In this document: one piece after another, positions 43,901 through 52,591 of the stretch
How the letters are laid out: the number at the start of each line of letters is the position of its first letter
How positions within the stretch are numbered: position 1 is the stretch's first letter
Assembly (NCBI GenBank): GCA_963804865.1
Contig: CAWDSH010000001.1
Span: forward strand, 62,001 to 126,000
Direction: 5' to 3'
Source: CAVVEQ01 sp963804865
Lineage (GTDB): Bacteria; Chloroflexota; Anaerolineae; Anaerolineales; Anaerolineaceae
DNA length: 64,000 nucleotides
Notes under the pieces: model-generated
What the model was told of the DNA's origin: nothing
What the model saw: only the letters and a program-made list of their open reading frames with translations
The model's database searches: none
Made by a program: the position numbers and the translations under genes

Positions 43901-45174
43901 TGGCTGAAATTGTCACTATGCCCAAACTCGGCTTTGATATGGCGGAAGGAACGCTTGTACGCTGGGTAAAAAATGAAGGTGAAAAAATTGAAAAAGGAGC
44001 CATCCTGGCTGAAATTGAAACGGATAAGGCGACCGTTGAAGTGGAATCAACTTTTTCAGGGATTATCCACAAATTCCTTGTGGAGCAAGGAAGTTCAGTT
44101 CCGGTAGGCACTCCAATAGCGATCATTGCAGCTGAAGGCGAAAAAGTAAATGAGAATGATTTAGTGCTCATCAAAAAAGAACTGCCTTCAGCAAAAGAAG
44201 ATACCCCGACTGAAGTCCCGGAGACTCAAAAGGTTTCGATACCCAAACAATCTGAAGCGAATTCAGTTTTACGCGTTTCCCCCCTGGCGCGAAAAATGGC
44301 GTCTGAAGAGGGATTGGATTTGAAATCAATTGCCGGCAGCGGCCCTGAGGGGAGAATTATCAAGAAGGATGTCGAAAAGGCACTTCATTCCGGGAAAAAA
44401 CAACCTGCTTCCACATCTAAATCTCTTTTAGAATCCACCATTTCACCTTCTAAGCCATCTATTCAATGGGAATTTCCACTGCCCGGTGAAGATGAAAAGT
44501 TCCCGATCGATAAGTTGAGAGCTGCAATTGGACGACGGATGACTGAATCCAAACAGCAATTACCTCATTTTTATGTCACTCACGAATATAATGTTGAAAG
44601 ATTGTTATCGTTACGGAAAGAAGCCAATGACCTGCTCAATGAGGATGCCAAATTATCCGTCAACGATTTTGTGATTAAAGCGGTTGCCTTGACCTTGCGC
44701 CAATTCCCAAATTTAAATGCTTCGGTGAAGGGCGAGAATATAATCCATTACGGGCATGTCAATGTAGGCGTGGCTGTTTCCCTTCAGGGTGGATTATTGA
44801 CAGTCGTATGCAAGGATGCTGATCAAAAATCTGTACAGCAGATTTCCAATGAAGTAAAGGAAATGGTTAATCGAGCCCGGTCAGGCAAAGTCAAACCGGA
44901 TGATATTGAAGGATCTACATTCTCCATTAGTAATTTGGGGATGTACGATGTGGACGAATTCGCTGCAATCATCAATCCACCAGAAGCAGCCATCCTGGCG
45001 GTAGGATCAGCAAAGGAAGTGCCAGTCATAAAAAATGGGACGATTACGATCGGGACCAGAATGAAAGCTACAGTGTCCGTGGATCATCGCGTATCCGATG
45101 GCGTTGAAGCTGCAAAATTCTTGCAGGTCCTTGGAGAATACCTGGAACACCCTCTGGGATTCTTTATTACCTGA
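43900..45174 (+). CDS. pdhC: Dihydrolipoamide acetyltransferase (E2) of the pyruvate dehydrogenase complex
   Basis: Core enzyme that carries the acetyl group on lipoamide to CoA. Residues 1-78 are one lipoyl domain with the modified Lys in ETDKATVEVES (K43). After a linker, residues ~127-165 form the peripheral-subunit-binding domain (VSPLARKMASEEGLDL, GSGPEGRIIKKDV). From ~205 to 425 follows the acyltransferase with the catalytic DHRVSDG near the end. It is complete at ~424 residues. No E3 gene is adjacent. Confidence 0.93.
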   Translation: MAEIVTMPKLGFDMAEGTLVRWVKNEGEKIEKGAILAEIETDKATVEVESTFSGIIHKFLVEQGSSVPVGTPIAIIAAEGEKVNENDLVLIKKELPSAKEDTPTEVPETQKVSIPKQSEANSVLRVSPLARKMASEEGLDLKSIAGSGPEGRIIKKDVEKALHSGKKQPASTSKSLLESTISPSKPSIQWEFPLPGEDEKFPIDKLRAAIGRRMTESKQQLPHFYVTHEYNVERLLSLRKEANDLLNEDAKLSVNDFVIKAVALTLRQFPNLNASVKGENIIHYGHVNVGVAVSLQGGLLTVVCKDADQKSVQQISNEVKEMVNRARSGKVKPDDIEGSTFSISNLGMYDVDEFAAIINPPEAAILAVGSAKEVPVIKNGTITIGTRMKATVSVDHRVSDGVEAAKFLQVLGEYLEHPLGFFIT

Positions 45175-45175
45175 A

Positions 45176-45207
45176 AAAACCGGGGGACAGAAATGTCCCC
45201 CGGTTTT
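45176..45207. terminator. Bidirectional terminator between pdhC and the transglycosylase gene
   Basis: A perfect 14-bp stem AAAACCGGGGGACA-GAAA-TGTCCCCCGGTTTT with A/T runs on both sides, ending exactly where the converging gene stops (45208). Confidence 0.95.
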
Positions 45208-47607
45208 CTATTGTCCCGAGTTATAGATTATTTGATAAATGTGGTTGAATTCGACGATTTGCGTCAAATAATTTCGCGTTTCTTCAAAACGGATTATCTC
45301 CAGAAAAAGATCAGGATCCCCACCTGCCAGGTCACGCCATATCTGAACATTACCGGGACCTGCATTATATGCCGCTAGTGCTGAGAAAAGATCTCCATCA
45401 AAATAATCCCGTTGTCGCGCCAGGTAGCGACTACCCAATCTAATATTTATTATTGCCCGCCATAGATCCCCATCCGAGTAATTGGCTGGCCAGCCAAGCT
45501 GACCGGCAATTTCAGCACCCGTTGCAGGCATCAGTTGCATTAAACCTCGGGCACCTGCGGAAGAACCCGCGAGGGGATTGAACATACTCTCCTGCCGGAT
45601 AAGACTGAACAGGATGAGCGGGTCCAGATTCTCATTATTTGCCTGTTCAAGCACGAGATTCCTGAAATAAGGTCCGAACCTGATGTGGTTAAAGTAGACA
45701 GGTGCGGTTAATGTGCTCTCATCAGACATATTTGCCAAACTTAAAATTTGACGCCCGGTAAAAATCGCTGCCCTGGTCATGCGCAATTCCACAAGATATC
45801 CGAGCAAGCGAAAACTATTCATTGCATCCGATGAATAATAAAGCCGCAATTCTTCAAATTCTGCATCTGCAAGCTGATATTCTCCAATGTTCCAATACAG
45901 GGATCCTCTTTTAAAGGAAGCATCCTGTTCAAGAGTAGTAATTGAATCTAGATCAATATCAGAAGGAATGTTGAAAGCAGACAGTAGCCAATCTTTAGCC
46001 TGATTCCGTTCTGCTTCAAGATCAAAACCCAGGTCATAACCTGCAGATGAAGCCAGTGGTGCCTGGTTCAGAATCTTTTCAACCGATCGAATTCCATAAT
46101 AACCAGTCGGATCCAGGGTGGCAGCGGTTTCCCACGAACTCAAAGCCGAGGCAGTCTCTCCTTTGGCTTGCTGCGTTTTTCCAATCCAGAAATGACCTCC
46201 CGATTGAGATTCAGCATCCGTTGCTAGCACCACCGATCGTTGAAAATCCAACAATGCCTGGTCCAGATTTCCCAGCCTGTAATTGGTTACCGCGGAGAGG
46301 AAAAGTGCCCTGTAACTGGGATTCGCGGAAGGATATTCATTGATCAATCTCCCCCAGGTGAGCGCTGCTTCACCTAATAAACCGCCTCTTTCCTGGATCC
46401 TTCCAGCATCATACAGGAATTGAGGAGCTTCCACTGCATCAGGGACCCGGGCAACAAAATCCAATAATGTCTGAGCCGCATCGCGATAATTACCTAAATT
46501 TACCCATTGTGTATAAGCTTTTTCATCCCAGGCTGGTGCCCAAAACCGGTCTCCTGAATAATTCTGGATGATCATGTCCAGGTCATTAATCGCTGCTTCA
46601 GGTTGTTCCATGGCTCTAAAACAAAGCGCTCTATAGAAATATGGAGCTGCATCCGTTTCCGGAGTATTGTTTATAAATCGTGTAATCGCGTCCAAGCCAT
46701 AGCCATATTGACCTGCATAATAGTCAACGATTCCTCTTGAAAGATCATCCACCGGGATGCCATCATTAACCAATTGAACCAGACCGGTGTATGTGTCATA
46801 TGACCTGGGAAAATTGAGGACAGAATCCTGGAAACGGGCGTAAGCCTGATCCGGCAAGCCAAGAGCAATATATCCCTGTCCGGCGAGCAAATTTGCAGTA
46901 GCCTTTGTGTAATCATTCTGCGTGGAGTCGTAAAGTGCAAGAAAAACTCGAATCGCTTCGGTGTAATTTAAAGCAGACAAATAGGATTGCCCGATTTTCA
47001 GGTTTAATGAGTCCGAATCACCTGCTGGAATTGATGCGAGTGCCGATTGGTAAGCAAGAATTGCCCCGGAATAATCCCCGGCATCGGACCGGGAATCGCC
47101 TTCAAGCTCGTATAGATAAGCGTCAAGAATACCGGTGAAATGATACCTGAATTGAGAGTATAAGTCGGCAGCCTGTATAGATTCCTGACATCTGGCTTTG
47201 TAGTAAACCGCATATAATGCCTGCGAAGATTGGGGACTATCCTGTATAAGTAGATCAAGGTAACCAAGTGCGGAACTGCAATCATCTTGAAGGTAATAGG
47301 CGCGTGCCAAACCAAATAAGGCTGAAGTCCTTATTTCGGTATCTGGTGCCTGGTCATAGGCGATCTGGAAATCCTGGATGGCCTGGGTGAAATCCCCCAG
47401 GTACAAGGTTTCTTCAGCGATAGACAACCATTCCGATGGAATCGGTGTTGGTGTGATGGTCGGGGTCGCTGAGGGTTCAGGTGTCGGGGTGTAGGCAGGG
47501 GGTAACGGTGTATTTGTTTCTTTAGATGGAATCGAGATCCCCAGTGGTAGAGTGCAACCCACAAGGGCAAAGATCAATAAAGCAGCGGCTAAAACCTTGA
47601 TTTTCAT
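45208..47607 (-). CDS. Lipoprotein lytic transglycosylase with TPR repeats and SLT domain
   Basis: Cleaves peptidoglycan glycan strands at the cell surface. The 799-residue protein starts with a lipoprotein signal (lipobox LVGC, Cys about 18), then a Pro/Thr-rich linker (30-60) and a long superhelix of TPR-like repeats (about 60-620). The C-terminal SLT domain has catalytic Glu673 in LIRQESMFNP, GLMQLMPATG and AAYNAGPGNV. This layout matches Slt70-like enzymes but is membrane-anchored. Its -10 sits 6 nt before the ATG, so its mRNA should be leaderless. Confidence 0.92.
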   Translation of the reverse strand: MKIKVLAAALLIFALVGCTLPLGISIPSKETNTPLPPAYTPTPEPSATPTITPTPIPSEWLSIAEETLYLGDFTQAIQDFQIAYDQAPDTEIRTSALFGLARAYYLQDDCSSALGYLDLLIQDSPQSSQALYAVYYKARCQESIQAADLYSQFRYHFTGILDAYLYELEGDSRSDAGDYSGAILAYQSALASIPAGDSDSLNLKIGQSYLSALNYTEAIRVFLALYDSTQNDYTKATANLLAGQGYIALGLPDQAYARFQDSVLNFPRSYDTYTGLVQLVNDGIPVDDLSRGIVDYYAGQYGYGLDAITRFINNTPETDAAPYFYRALCFRAMEQPEAAINDLDMIIQNYSGDRFWAPAWDEKAYTQWVNLGNYRDAAQTLLDFVARVPDAVEAPQFLYDAGRIQERGGLLGEAALTWGRLINEYPSANPSYRALFLSAVTNYRLGNLDQALLDFQRSVVLATDAESQSGGHFWIGKTQQAKGETASALSSWETAATLDPTGYYGIRSVEKILNQAPLASSAGYDLGFDLEAERNQAKDWLLSAFNIPSDIDLDSITTLEQDASFKRGSLYWNIGEYQLADAEFEELRLYYSSDAMNSFRLLGYLVELRMTRAAIFTGRQILSLANMSDESTLTAPVYFNHIRFGPYFRNLVLEQANNENLDPLILFSLIRQESMFNPLAGSSAGARGLMQLMPATGAEIAGQLGWPANYSDGDLWRAIINIRLGSRYLARQRDYFDGDLFSALAAYNAGPGNVQIWRDLAGGDPDLFLEIIRFEETRNYLTQIVEFNHIYQIIYNSGQ

Positions 47608-47613
47608 ACAAGG

Positions 47614-47642
47614 CTTATAATGGAATTTGAAAATGATGTCAA
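47614..47642 (-). promoter_or_regulatory. Leaderless-type promoter of the transglycosylase gene
   Basis: On the minus strand TTGACA (47642-47637), 17 bp, TATAAG (47619-47614), then only 6 nt to the ATG at 47607. There is no ribosome site. Confidence 0.85.
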
Positions 47643-47675
47643 GTATGCCGGTTTTGAAGAATTGCGATCATTTCT

Positions 47676-47745
47676 TTGACAAACGGGAAAGTCCATGTTA
47701 AACTGCACCTGTAAATGATACTGACGCTCTCCACCGAGGGCGTCA
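47676..47745 (+). promoter_or_regulatory. mtnA promoter and 5' UTR hairpin
   Basis: TTGACA (47676-47681), 17 bp, TAAACT (47699-47704). The ~50-nt leader contains a 10-bp hairpin TGACGCTCTC-CACC-GAGGGCGTCA (47722-47745, one G-U pair) that ends 15 nt before ATG 47761. There is no U-run and no S-box core, so this is not a recognisable SAM-I riboswitch. Confidence 0.6.
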
Positions 47746-47760
47746 TTTGGTGTGTATGTG

Positions 47761-48819
47761 ATGCGTACCATTGAATGGGATGATAAGCAAAAACAGGTAA
47801 AGATAATCGATCAGCGCTTGTTGCCAGGTCGGCTTGAATACGTTTTATGCAGTACCTGGCAGGATATCGCACAGTCCATAAAGAATATGTCCATTCGTGG
47901 CGCACCTGCGATCGGTGTGGCAGCAGCTTATGGCATGGCTTTAGTAGATCCAGGTAAATCCAAAAATGATCGCAGTGTCTTTCTGGAAGAATTGAGAAAT
48001 GCTGCGAATGGATTATTGGCGTCCAGACCAACAGCGATTAATCTATCCTGGGCAATAAATAAAATGCTCAAGATTGCCGAGTCCTCAAACCTTTCCCCGG
48101 ATGAAATTAATAATCAATTGAGAAAAACTGCGGAGAAGATTGCAGACGCGGATATCGAGACCAATAAAAACATCGGTTTGCATGGTGCGACCTTAATAGA
48201 TGATGGTGACACAATCATCCATCATTGCAATACTGGTGCACTTGCGACGGTGGACTGGGGGACAGCATTGGGTGCTATCCGCACTGCGCACGAACAAGGA
48301 AAACGAGTCCATGTTCTGGTTGATGAGACCCGTCCAAGATTACAGGGTGCCCGGTTGACAGCCTGGGAATTAAGCCAAATGGGAATTTCATTTGAAATCA
48401 TCACTGACAATGCCGCAGGGTATTTCCTTCGAAAAGGTGAGGTTCATAAAGTGATGTTCGGGGCAGACCGTGTAACAGCCAATGGAGATGTGATCAACAA
48501 AATTGGAACCTATATGCTGGCTCTAGCCGCGCATGAGAATCATGTTCCTGTATATTCATTATTTCCGTCTTCATCTGTCGATTTGACAAAAACCGAAGGT
48601 GATTTCGTTCAAATAGAAGAAAGAGATCAACGAGAAGTGCTGGATCTTCAGTTCGATCATAGTGCGATAGCTCCCAAGGGTGCAAAAGCACGAAATCCTG
48701 CATTCGATGTCACTCCCCATGAACTACTAACAGCACTGGTTACTGAATATGGTATAGTTCAACCTCCGTATCAAAAGAACCTTGCGCGATTATTGGGAAA
48801 GCATTTTGAGGTGAAATAA
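47761..48819 (+). CDS. mtnA: Methylthioribose-1-phosphate isomerase
   Basis: Isomerises methylthioribose-1-phosphate to methylthioribulose-1-phosphate in methionine salvage, downstream of MtnP (gene at 6396). The ~352-residue protein has SIRGAPAIGVAAAYG, the active-site Cys region HHCNTGALATVDWG, and the catalytic Asp in FGADRVTANGDVINKIGTY. ATG 47761 (MRTIEWDD) is preferred to GTG 47752. It shares one base with the next gene (TAATG), so the two are coupled. Confidence 0.93.
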   Translation: MRTIEWDDKQKQVKIIDQRLLPGRLEYVLCSTWQDIAQSIKNMSIRGAPAIGVAAAYGMALVDPGKSKNDRSVFLEELRNAANGLLASRPTAINLSWAINKMLKIAESSNLSPDEINNQLRKTAEKIADADIETNKNIGLHGATLIDDGDTIIHHCNTGALATVDWGTALGAIRTAHEQGKRVHVLVDETRPRLQGARLTAWELSQMGISFEIITDNAAGYFLRKGEVHKVMFGADRVTANGDVINKIGTYMLALAAHENHVPVYSLFPSSSVDLTKTEGDFVQIEERDQREVLDLQFDHSAIAPKGAKARNPAFDVTPHELLTALVTEYGIVQPPYQKNLARLLGKHFEVK

Positions 48820-49778
48820 TGACAATTGTTTGTACCGGCTCAATCGCCTATGATTATTTGATGTCCTTTCCGGGTTATTTCCGTGATCACATCCTACCCG
48901 ATCATCTAGATTCGATCAGCCTCTCCTTCCTGGTTGATTCAATGGTGAAACAGCGCGGGGGCACAGCACCAAATATCGCCTACACTCTGGCGTTGTTGGG
49001 AGAAAAACCTTATGTTCTAGGCACGGTCGGTGAAGATTTCGAAGATTACCGGCGATTCCTCGAAGACAAAGGAGTGAATACCGAATTCATTCGCGTTATC
49101 CCCGGGGAATTCACTGCATCTTTCTTCGCCAACACTGACCTTTCAAACGCACAGATCGCCAGTTTTTATACAGGAGCGATGGCACACGCTGGTGAGGTGT
49201 CGATAAATGAAATTAAGGATAAACAACCCGAGCTGGTGGTAATCTCGCCGAATGATCCCAAAGCGATGCGCCAGTACTGTGAGGAATGCCAGTCTTTGCA
49301 TATACCTTATCTGTACGATCCAAGTCAGCAGATCGTGCGGGTGGATGTTGAAGATATCAGGGTTGGAGTTGAAAATTGTGAAAGTCTTTTCCTTAATGAT
49401 TATGAATATGAGCTGCTTCAAAAACGAACTGGATTTACTCCCACGGAAATACTCACTATATTAAAGTTCATGGTTGTTACCGCTGGAGAAGCGGGAGCAG
49501 TTGTATACTCTGGTGATAATAAATTCATGATACCCATCGTTCCTCCGGAAAAAATCGCTGATCCAACGGGTGTTGGCGATGCATTCCGGGGAGGATTCTT
49601 GAGAGGGTATCGAAAGGGATTCGATTGGCAGACTTGCGGGCAAATGGGCTCCCTGGCTGCAACATATTGCCTCGAACAACGAGGAACTCAAAATCATAGC
49701 TACACTCCACAACAATTTATTGAGCGTTATCGAAAGCATTTTGATGATAATGGCGTCCTGGACGCCCTGGTTGAGTGA
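48819..49778 (+). CDS. PfkB-family kinase, probable adenosine kinase
   Basis: The 319-residue ribokinase-fold enzyme has IAYDYLMSFPG, KQRGGTAPNIAYTLALLG and the catalytic signature ADPTGVGDAFRGGFLRG (about 246-262). The last motif and the C-terminal GSLAATYCLEQRGTQ closely resemble the bacterial adenosine kinase of mycobacteria. It sits between mtnA and ahcY. Adenosine released by AhcY would be phosphorylated to AMP, pulling SAH hydrolysis forward. The assignment rests on motif and context; another nucleoside or sugar substrate is possible. Confidence 0.82.
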   Translation: MTIVCTGSIAYDYLMSFPGYFRDHILPDHLDSISLSFLVDSMVKQRGGTAPNIAYTLALLGEKPYVLGTVGEDFEDYRRFLEDKGVNTEFIRVIPGEFTASFFANTDLSNAQIASFYTGAMAHAGEVSINEIKDKQPELVVISPNDPKAMRQYCEECQSLHIPYLYDPSQQIVRVDVEDIRVGVENCESLFLNDYEYELLQKRTGFTPTEILTILKFMVVTAGEAGAVVYSGDNKFMIPIVPPEKIADPTGVGDAFRGGFLRGYRKGFDWQTCGQMGSLAATYCLEQRGTQNHSYTPQQFIERYRKHFDDNGVLDALVE

Positions 49779-49801
49779 AATTGAACTTATTAGGAGAAAA
49801 A

Positions 49802-51061
49802 ATGGAAAAATACGATGTTAAAGATATGTCATTTGCAGAAGGCGGCAGGCGGAAAATAGATTGGGCAGAACGCGAAATGCCCGTTTTGCGGATGATCAAA
49901 GATAGGTTCTCAAAAGAGAAACCACTCAAAGGTTTGCGTGTTTCAGCATGTCTGCATGTTACAACTGAAACCGCCAATCTCATGAAAACGTTACAAGCTG
50001 GAGGCGCGGATATTGTCCTGACAGCATCCAATCCCTTGTCAACCCAGGATGACGTGGCAGCCTCGATGGTTTCTCATGACGAAATTCCCACTTTTGCCAT
50101 CAAGGGTGAAAACAACGTCACATATTACAAGCACATTCGAGCTGCCCTCGATCATAAACCCCATTTCACCATGGATGATGGCGCTGACCTGGTCAGCACG
50201 ATGCTCAAGGAACGCAAGGAACTAATCCCGGATGTTATGGGTGGAACCGAAGAAACGACGACAGGCGTCATCAGGCTGCGTGCAATGGCAGCGGATGGGG
50301 CTTTGGGTTATCCCATCATCGCCGTGAATGATGCCCTGACCAAACATTTCTTTGACAATCGGTATGGAACCGGGCAATCCACTTTGGATGGAATTGTTCG
50401 GGCAACAAATATCCTTTTGGCAGGAAAAATCTTCGTTGTGGCTGGATACGGCTGGTGTGGTCGAGGTTTGGCAAGCCGGGCACGAGGCATGGGATCGAGT
50501 GTTGTTGTTACCGAAGTGGATCCTTTGAAAGCACTGGAAGCAGTGATGGATGGTTACCGCGTAATGCCTATGGCTGAAGCAGCACAAATCGGTGATATTT
50601 TCTGCACTGTGACAGGGGATCTGAATGTGATTGATAAATCCCATTTTGAGGTGATGAAAGACGGCGCGATTGTTGCCAATTCCGGACACTTCAATGTGGA
50701 AATTAATATCCCGTCATTAGAAGAAATGGCGGCATCGAAGAATCTAGTAAGGCCATATGTTGAAGAATATCGCATGAAGGACGGACGACGGGTTTTCATC
50801 CTTGGCGAAGGTCGATTGATCAACCTGGCGGCTGCGGAAGGCCATCCTGCCAGCGTGATGGACATGTCCTTTGCCAACCAGGCGCTCAGCCTTGAATATA
50901 TGGCAAAGAATTACAGCAAGCTGCAGAAACAGGTTTACAGTGTTCCGGAAGATATCGATAAGGAAATCGCACGCTTGAAGCTTGCTGCAATGGGGATCAC
51001 CATCGATGTATTATCGCCCGAGCAGGTTAAATATTTGAACTCCTGGGAAGAAGGCACTTAG
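49802..51061 (+). CDS. ahcY: S-adenosylhomocysteine hydrolase
   Basis: Splits SAH, the by-product of methylation, into homocysteine and adenosine. The ~419-residue protein has ACLHVTTETANLMKTL, EETTTGVIRL, DNRYGTGQSTLDGI and the NAD-binding GYGWCGRGLASRARGMG (about 217-233). AGGAG lies 6 bp before ATG 49802, which is chosen over an earlier in-frame TTG at 49775. With mtnA and the adenosine kinase it forms a SAM-by-product salvage operon ended by a hairpin. Confidence 0.95.
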   Translation: MEKYDVKDMSFAEGGRRKIDWAEREMPVLRMIKDRFSKEKPLKGLRVSACLHVTTETANLMKTLQAGGADIVLTASNPLSTQDDVAASMVSHDEIPTFAIKGENNVTYYKHIRAALDHKPHFTMDDGADLVSTMLKERKELIPDVMGGTEETTTGVIRLRAMAADGALGYPIIAVNDALTKHFFDNRYGTGQSTLDGIVRATNILLAGKIFVVAGYGWCGRGLASRARGMGSSVVVTEVDPLKALEAVMDGYRVMPMAEAAQIGDIFCTVTGDLNVIDKSHFEVMKDGAIVANSGHFNVEINIPSLEEMAASKNLVRPYVEEYRMKDGRRVFILGEGRLINLAAAEGHPASVMDMSFANQALSLEYMAKNYSKLQKQVYSVPEDIDKEIARLKLAAMGITIDVLSPEQVKYLNSWEEGT

Positions 51062-51081
51062 AATTTATTTTGAAATACGTG

Positions 51082-51119
51082 TTAAAAAAACCAGCTTGCA
51101 TTTGGCAGGCTGGTTCTAT
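51082..51119. terminator. Bidirectional hairpin between ahcY and the C39-like gene
   Basis: AACCAGCTTGC (51089-51099) pairs with GCAGGCTGGTT (51105-51115) with one G-U pair. Seven As before it give a T-run for the minus-strand recA operon; for ahcY the tail is weaker. Confidence 0.85.
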
Positions 51120-51143
51120 TTATCAGAGAAAACACATCCATTT

Positions 51144-52020
51144 TTATTCCACAACAATTGCCATATTTCCTAAAATACTCCATGATAGTAGAAATTGCTC
51201 CAGGGGTACGCTGTACTTGAGGTCTCCATCGATCACAATGACCTCTTCCGAATCATACCCGGCAACAATGACGGTATGTTCATATGGAGCAACAAGGGTT
51301 GTATCGCCATCGCTGGAGGTATAAGTCACTGCCTGGCTATATCCGATTTGATAGATCACCCAGGCGATAACAGGTCGTCCTTGCGCAATCTCAAGTTGCA
51401 ATTCATTCCAGGTCATACCTTTCATTGCAATTGCAGGTACTTCATATTCTCTTAATAGCCTGGCGATAGGATCAGCATGAACACCGTAGCTCAAAGGTGG
51501 GATTGATCCAGGAGCATCCCAAAAATAGCCAACAAATCCCTCTTCAGGATTATCGCTTAGCGGGAGGTTCTCAAGAAAATCCAATTCGCTAATGGAATAA
51601 CCGAGGAATTCCGCCCAATCCACCGCTGACCGCGTTTCACAATCCAGTGTATAGTATTGCGCGTGCCCGATGAGACCGGCAATCTCAGCACTTACCGGGA
51701 GATTATCTACCGAAATTGGTAAAGGAGTTGAAGTATTGGTCGGAGTGGGTGAAGAGGTGATCGTAGGAGTTCTGAGTTACAGTTGGAGGAGCAGTATTGG
51801 TCGGCAACGGGAAAAATGGGGTGGGGGATTGAATTTGAAAATCATTCTCGGTGATGAATGGTTCAATTTCATTTTGCTGAGTAAGTGTCCCTTGTTTGAA
51901 TCCAAAAACAACATCTGTCATGAGTGATAAAACGACCATGACTAAAAAAGTCCCAACCGAGATGATTGAGATGGGATGACTAAATACCCTTTTACCGAGT
52001 TTGAAGAGCGAGGAATACAT
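51144..52020 (-). CDS. Membrane-anchored C39-like cysteine peptidase, frame broken near 51770
   Basis: The N-terminal part (52020-~51771) has a membrane helix (about 15-38) and a Pro/Thr linker. The second frame (~51770-51144) has no start of its own and encodes a C39-like papain-fold domain, with the catalytic-type Cys in YYTLDCETRSAVDWAEFLG and His in APYEHTVIVAGYD. One extra base at about 51770-51771 separates the frames; without it the linker reads TVTQTPTITSSPTPTNTSTP. The joined length is ~291 residues. The protein is extracytoplasmic and probably trims a peptide or cell-wall substrate. It is the last gene of the recA operon. Confidence 0.78.
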
Positions 52021-52034
52021 GTCGCAAAATTTGA

Positions 52035-52574
52035 TCAGGGCGCTTTTACAACAATGTCGATATAGAAAATATCGCCAAAAGGTTGGTCTTTAGGATTATA
52101 GGCTTGCCAGGCGCTGCGATAATTTCCGGGTGTTAACGGCGCAAGAAAATCAATGCTCAGCACGACTTTACTGCCACCTAACGCCGGGTAGATTTTCTGT
52201 TCCGGGTTTGCACCCAAACTTAACCCAGCCACAAGTCGAACAGAATAATTCTCGGACCAGTTGCAGGTTCCAGTATTCTTCACCTCCCATTGTTTTTCGA
52301 TGGGATCATTGATCTTAACTTCCGTTCCATCCGGGATGGTCAAATCATTCAAAAAAGATAATCCATCAACACAATTCAAATCTTGTTCAGGATTTTTGCC
52401 AGTGGATTTTGAAGCGTCCGGGGTGGGTGTTGCTGGGTGCAATTCTGGGGGAATAAAGATTGGAGTGAGCTCCGAATCCGGCGCATACCTTTGTGGCCTT
52501 GGCAGAGCACAACCTGCCAACATGAACGCACCAACCAGGATAAGCAATATCGGTTTATTAAAAGGCAATTTCAT
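52035..52574 (-). CDS. Lipoprotein with NBR1-type Ig-like domain
   Basis: The ~179-residue protein has a lipoprotein signal peptide (lipobox LAGC, Cys about 22), a Pro-rich linker and one Ig-like domain of the NBR1 central-domain type: KQWEVKNTGTCNW, then LTPGNYRSAWQAYNP and FGDIFYIDIVV. Such domains are frequent in exported proteins of Chloroflexota; they bind unknown partners. ATG 52574 is preferred over the TTG 52586. It lies between recA and the C39-like gene on the same strand. Confidence 0.82.
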   Translation of the reverse strand: MKLPFNKPILLILVGAFMLAGCALPRPQRYAPDSELTPIFIPPELHPATPTPDASKSTGKNPEQDLNCVDGLSFLNDLTIPDGTEVKINDPIEKQWEVKNTGTCNWSENYSVRLVAGLSLGANPEQKIYPALGGSKVVLSIDFLAPLTPGNYRSAWQAYNPKDQPFGDIFYIDIVVKAP

Positions 52575-52591
52575 CGTTATGAGCAAGAGTT

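Noticed and set aside
47611..47760. SAM-I or SAH riboswitch before mtnA
   Set aside because: The leader is only about 50 nt and lacks the S-box core and the SAH consensus; only a simple hairpin is present.
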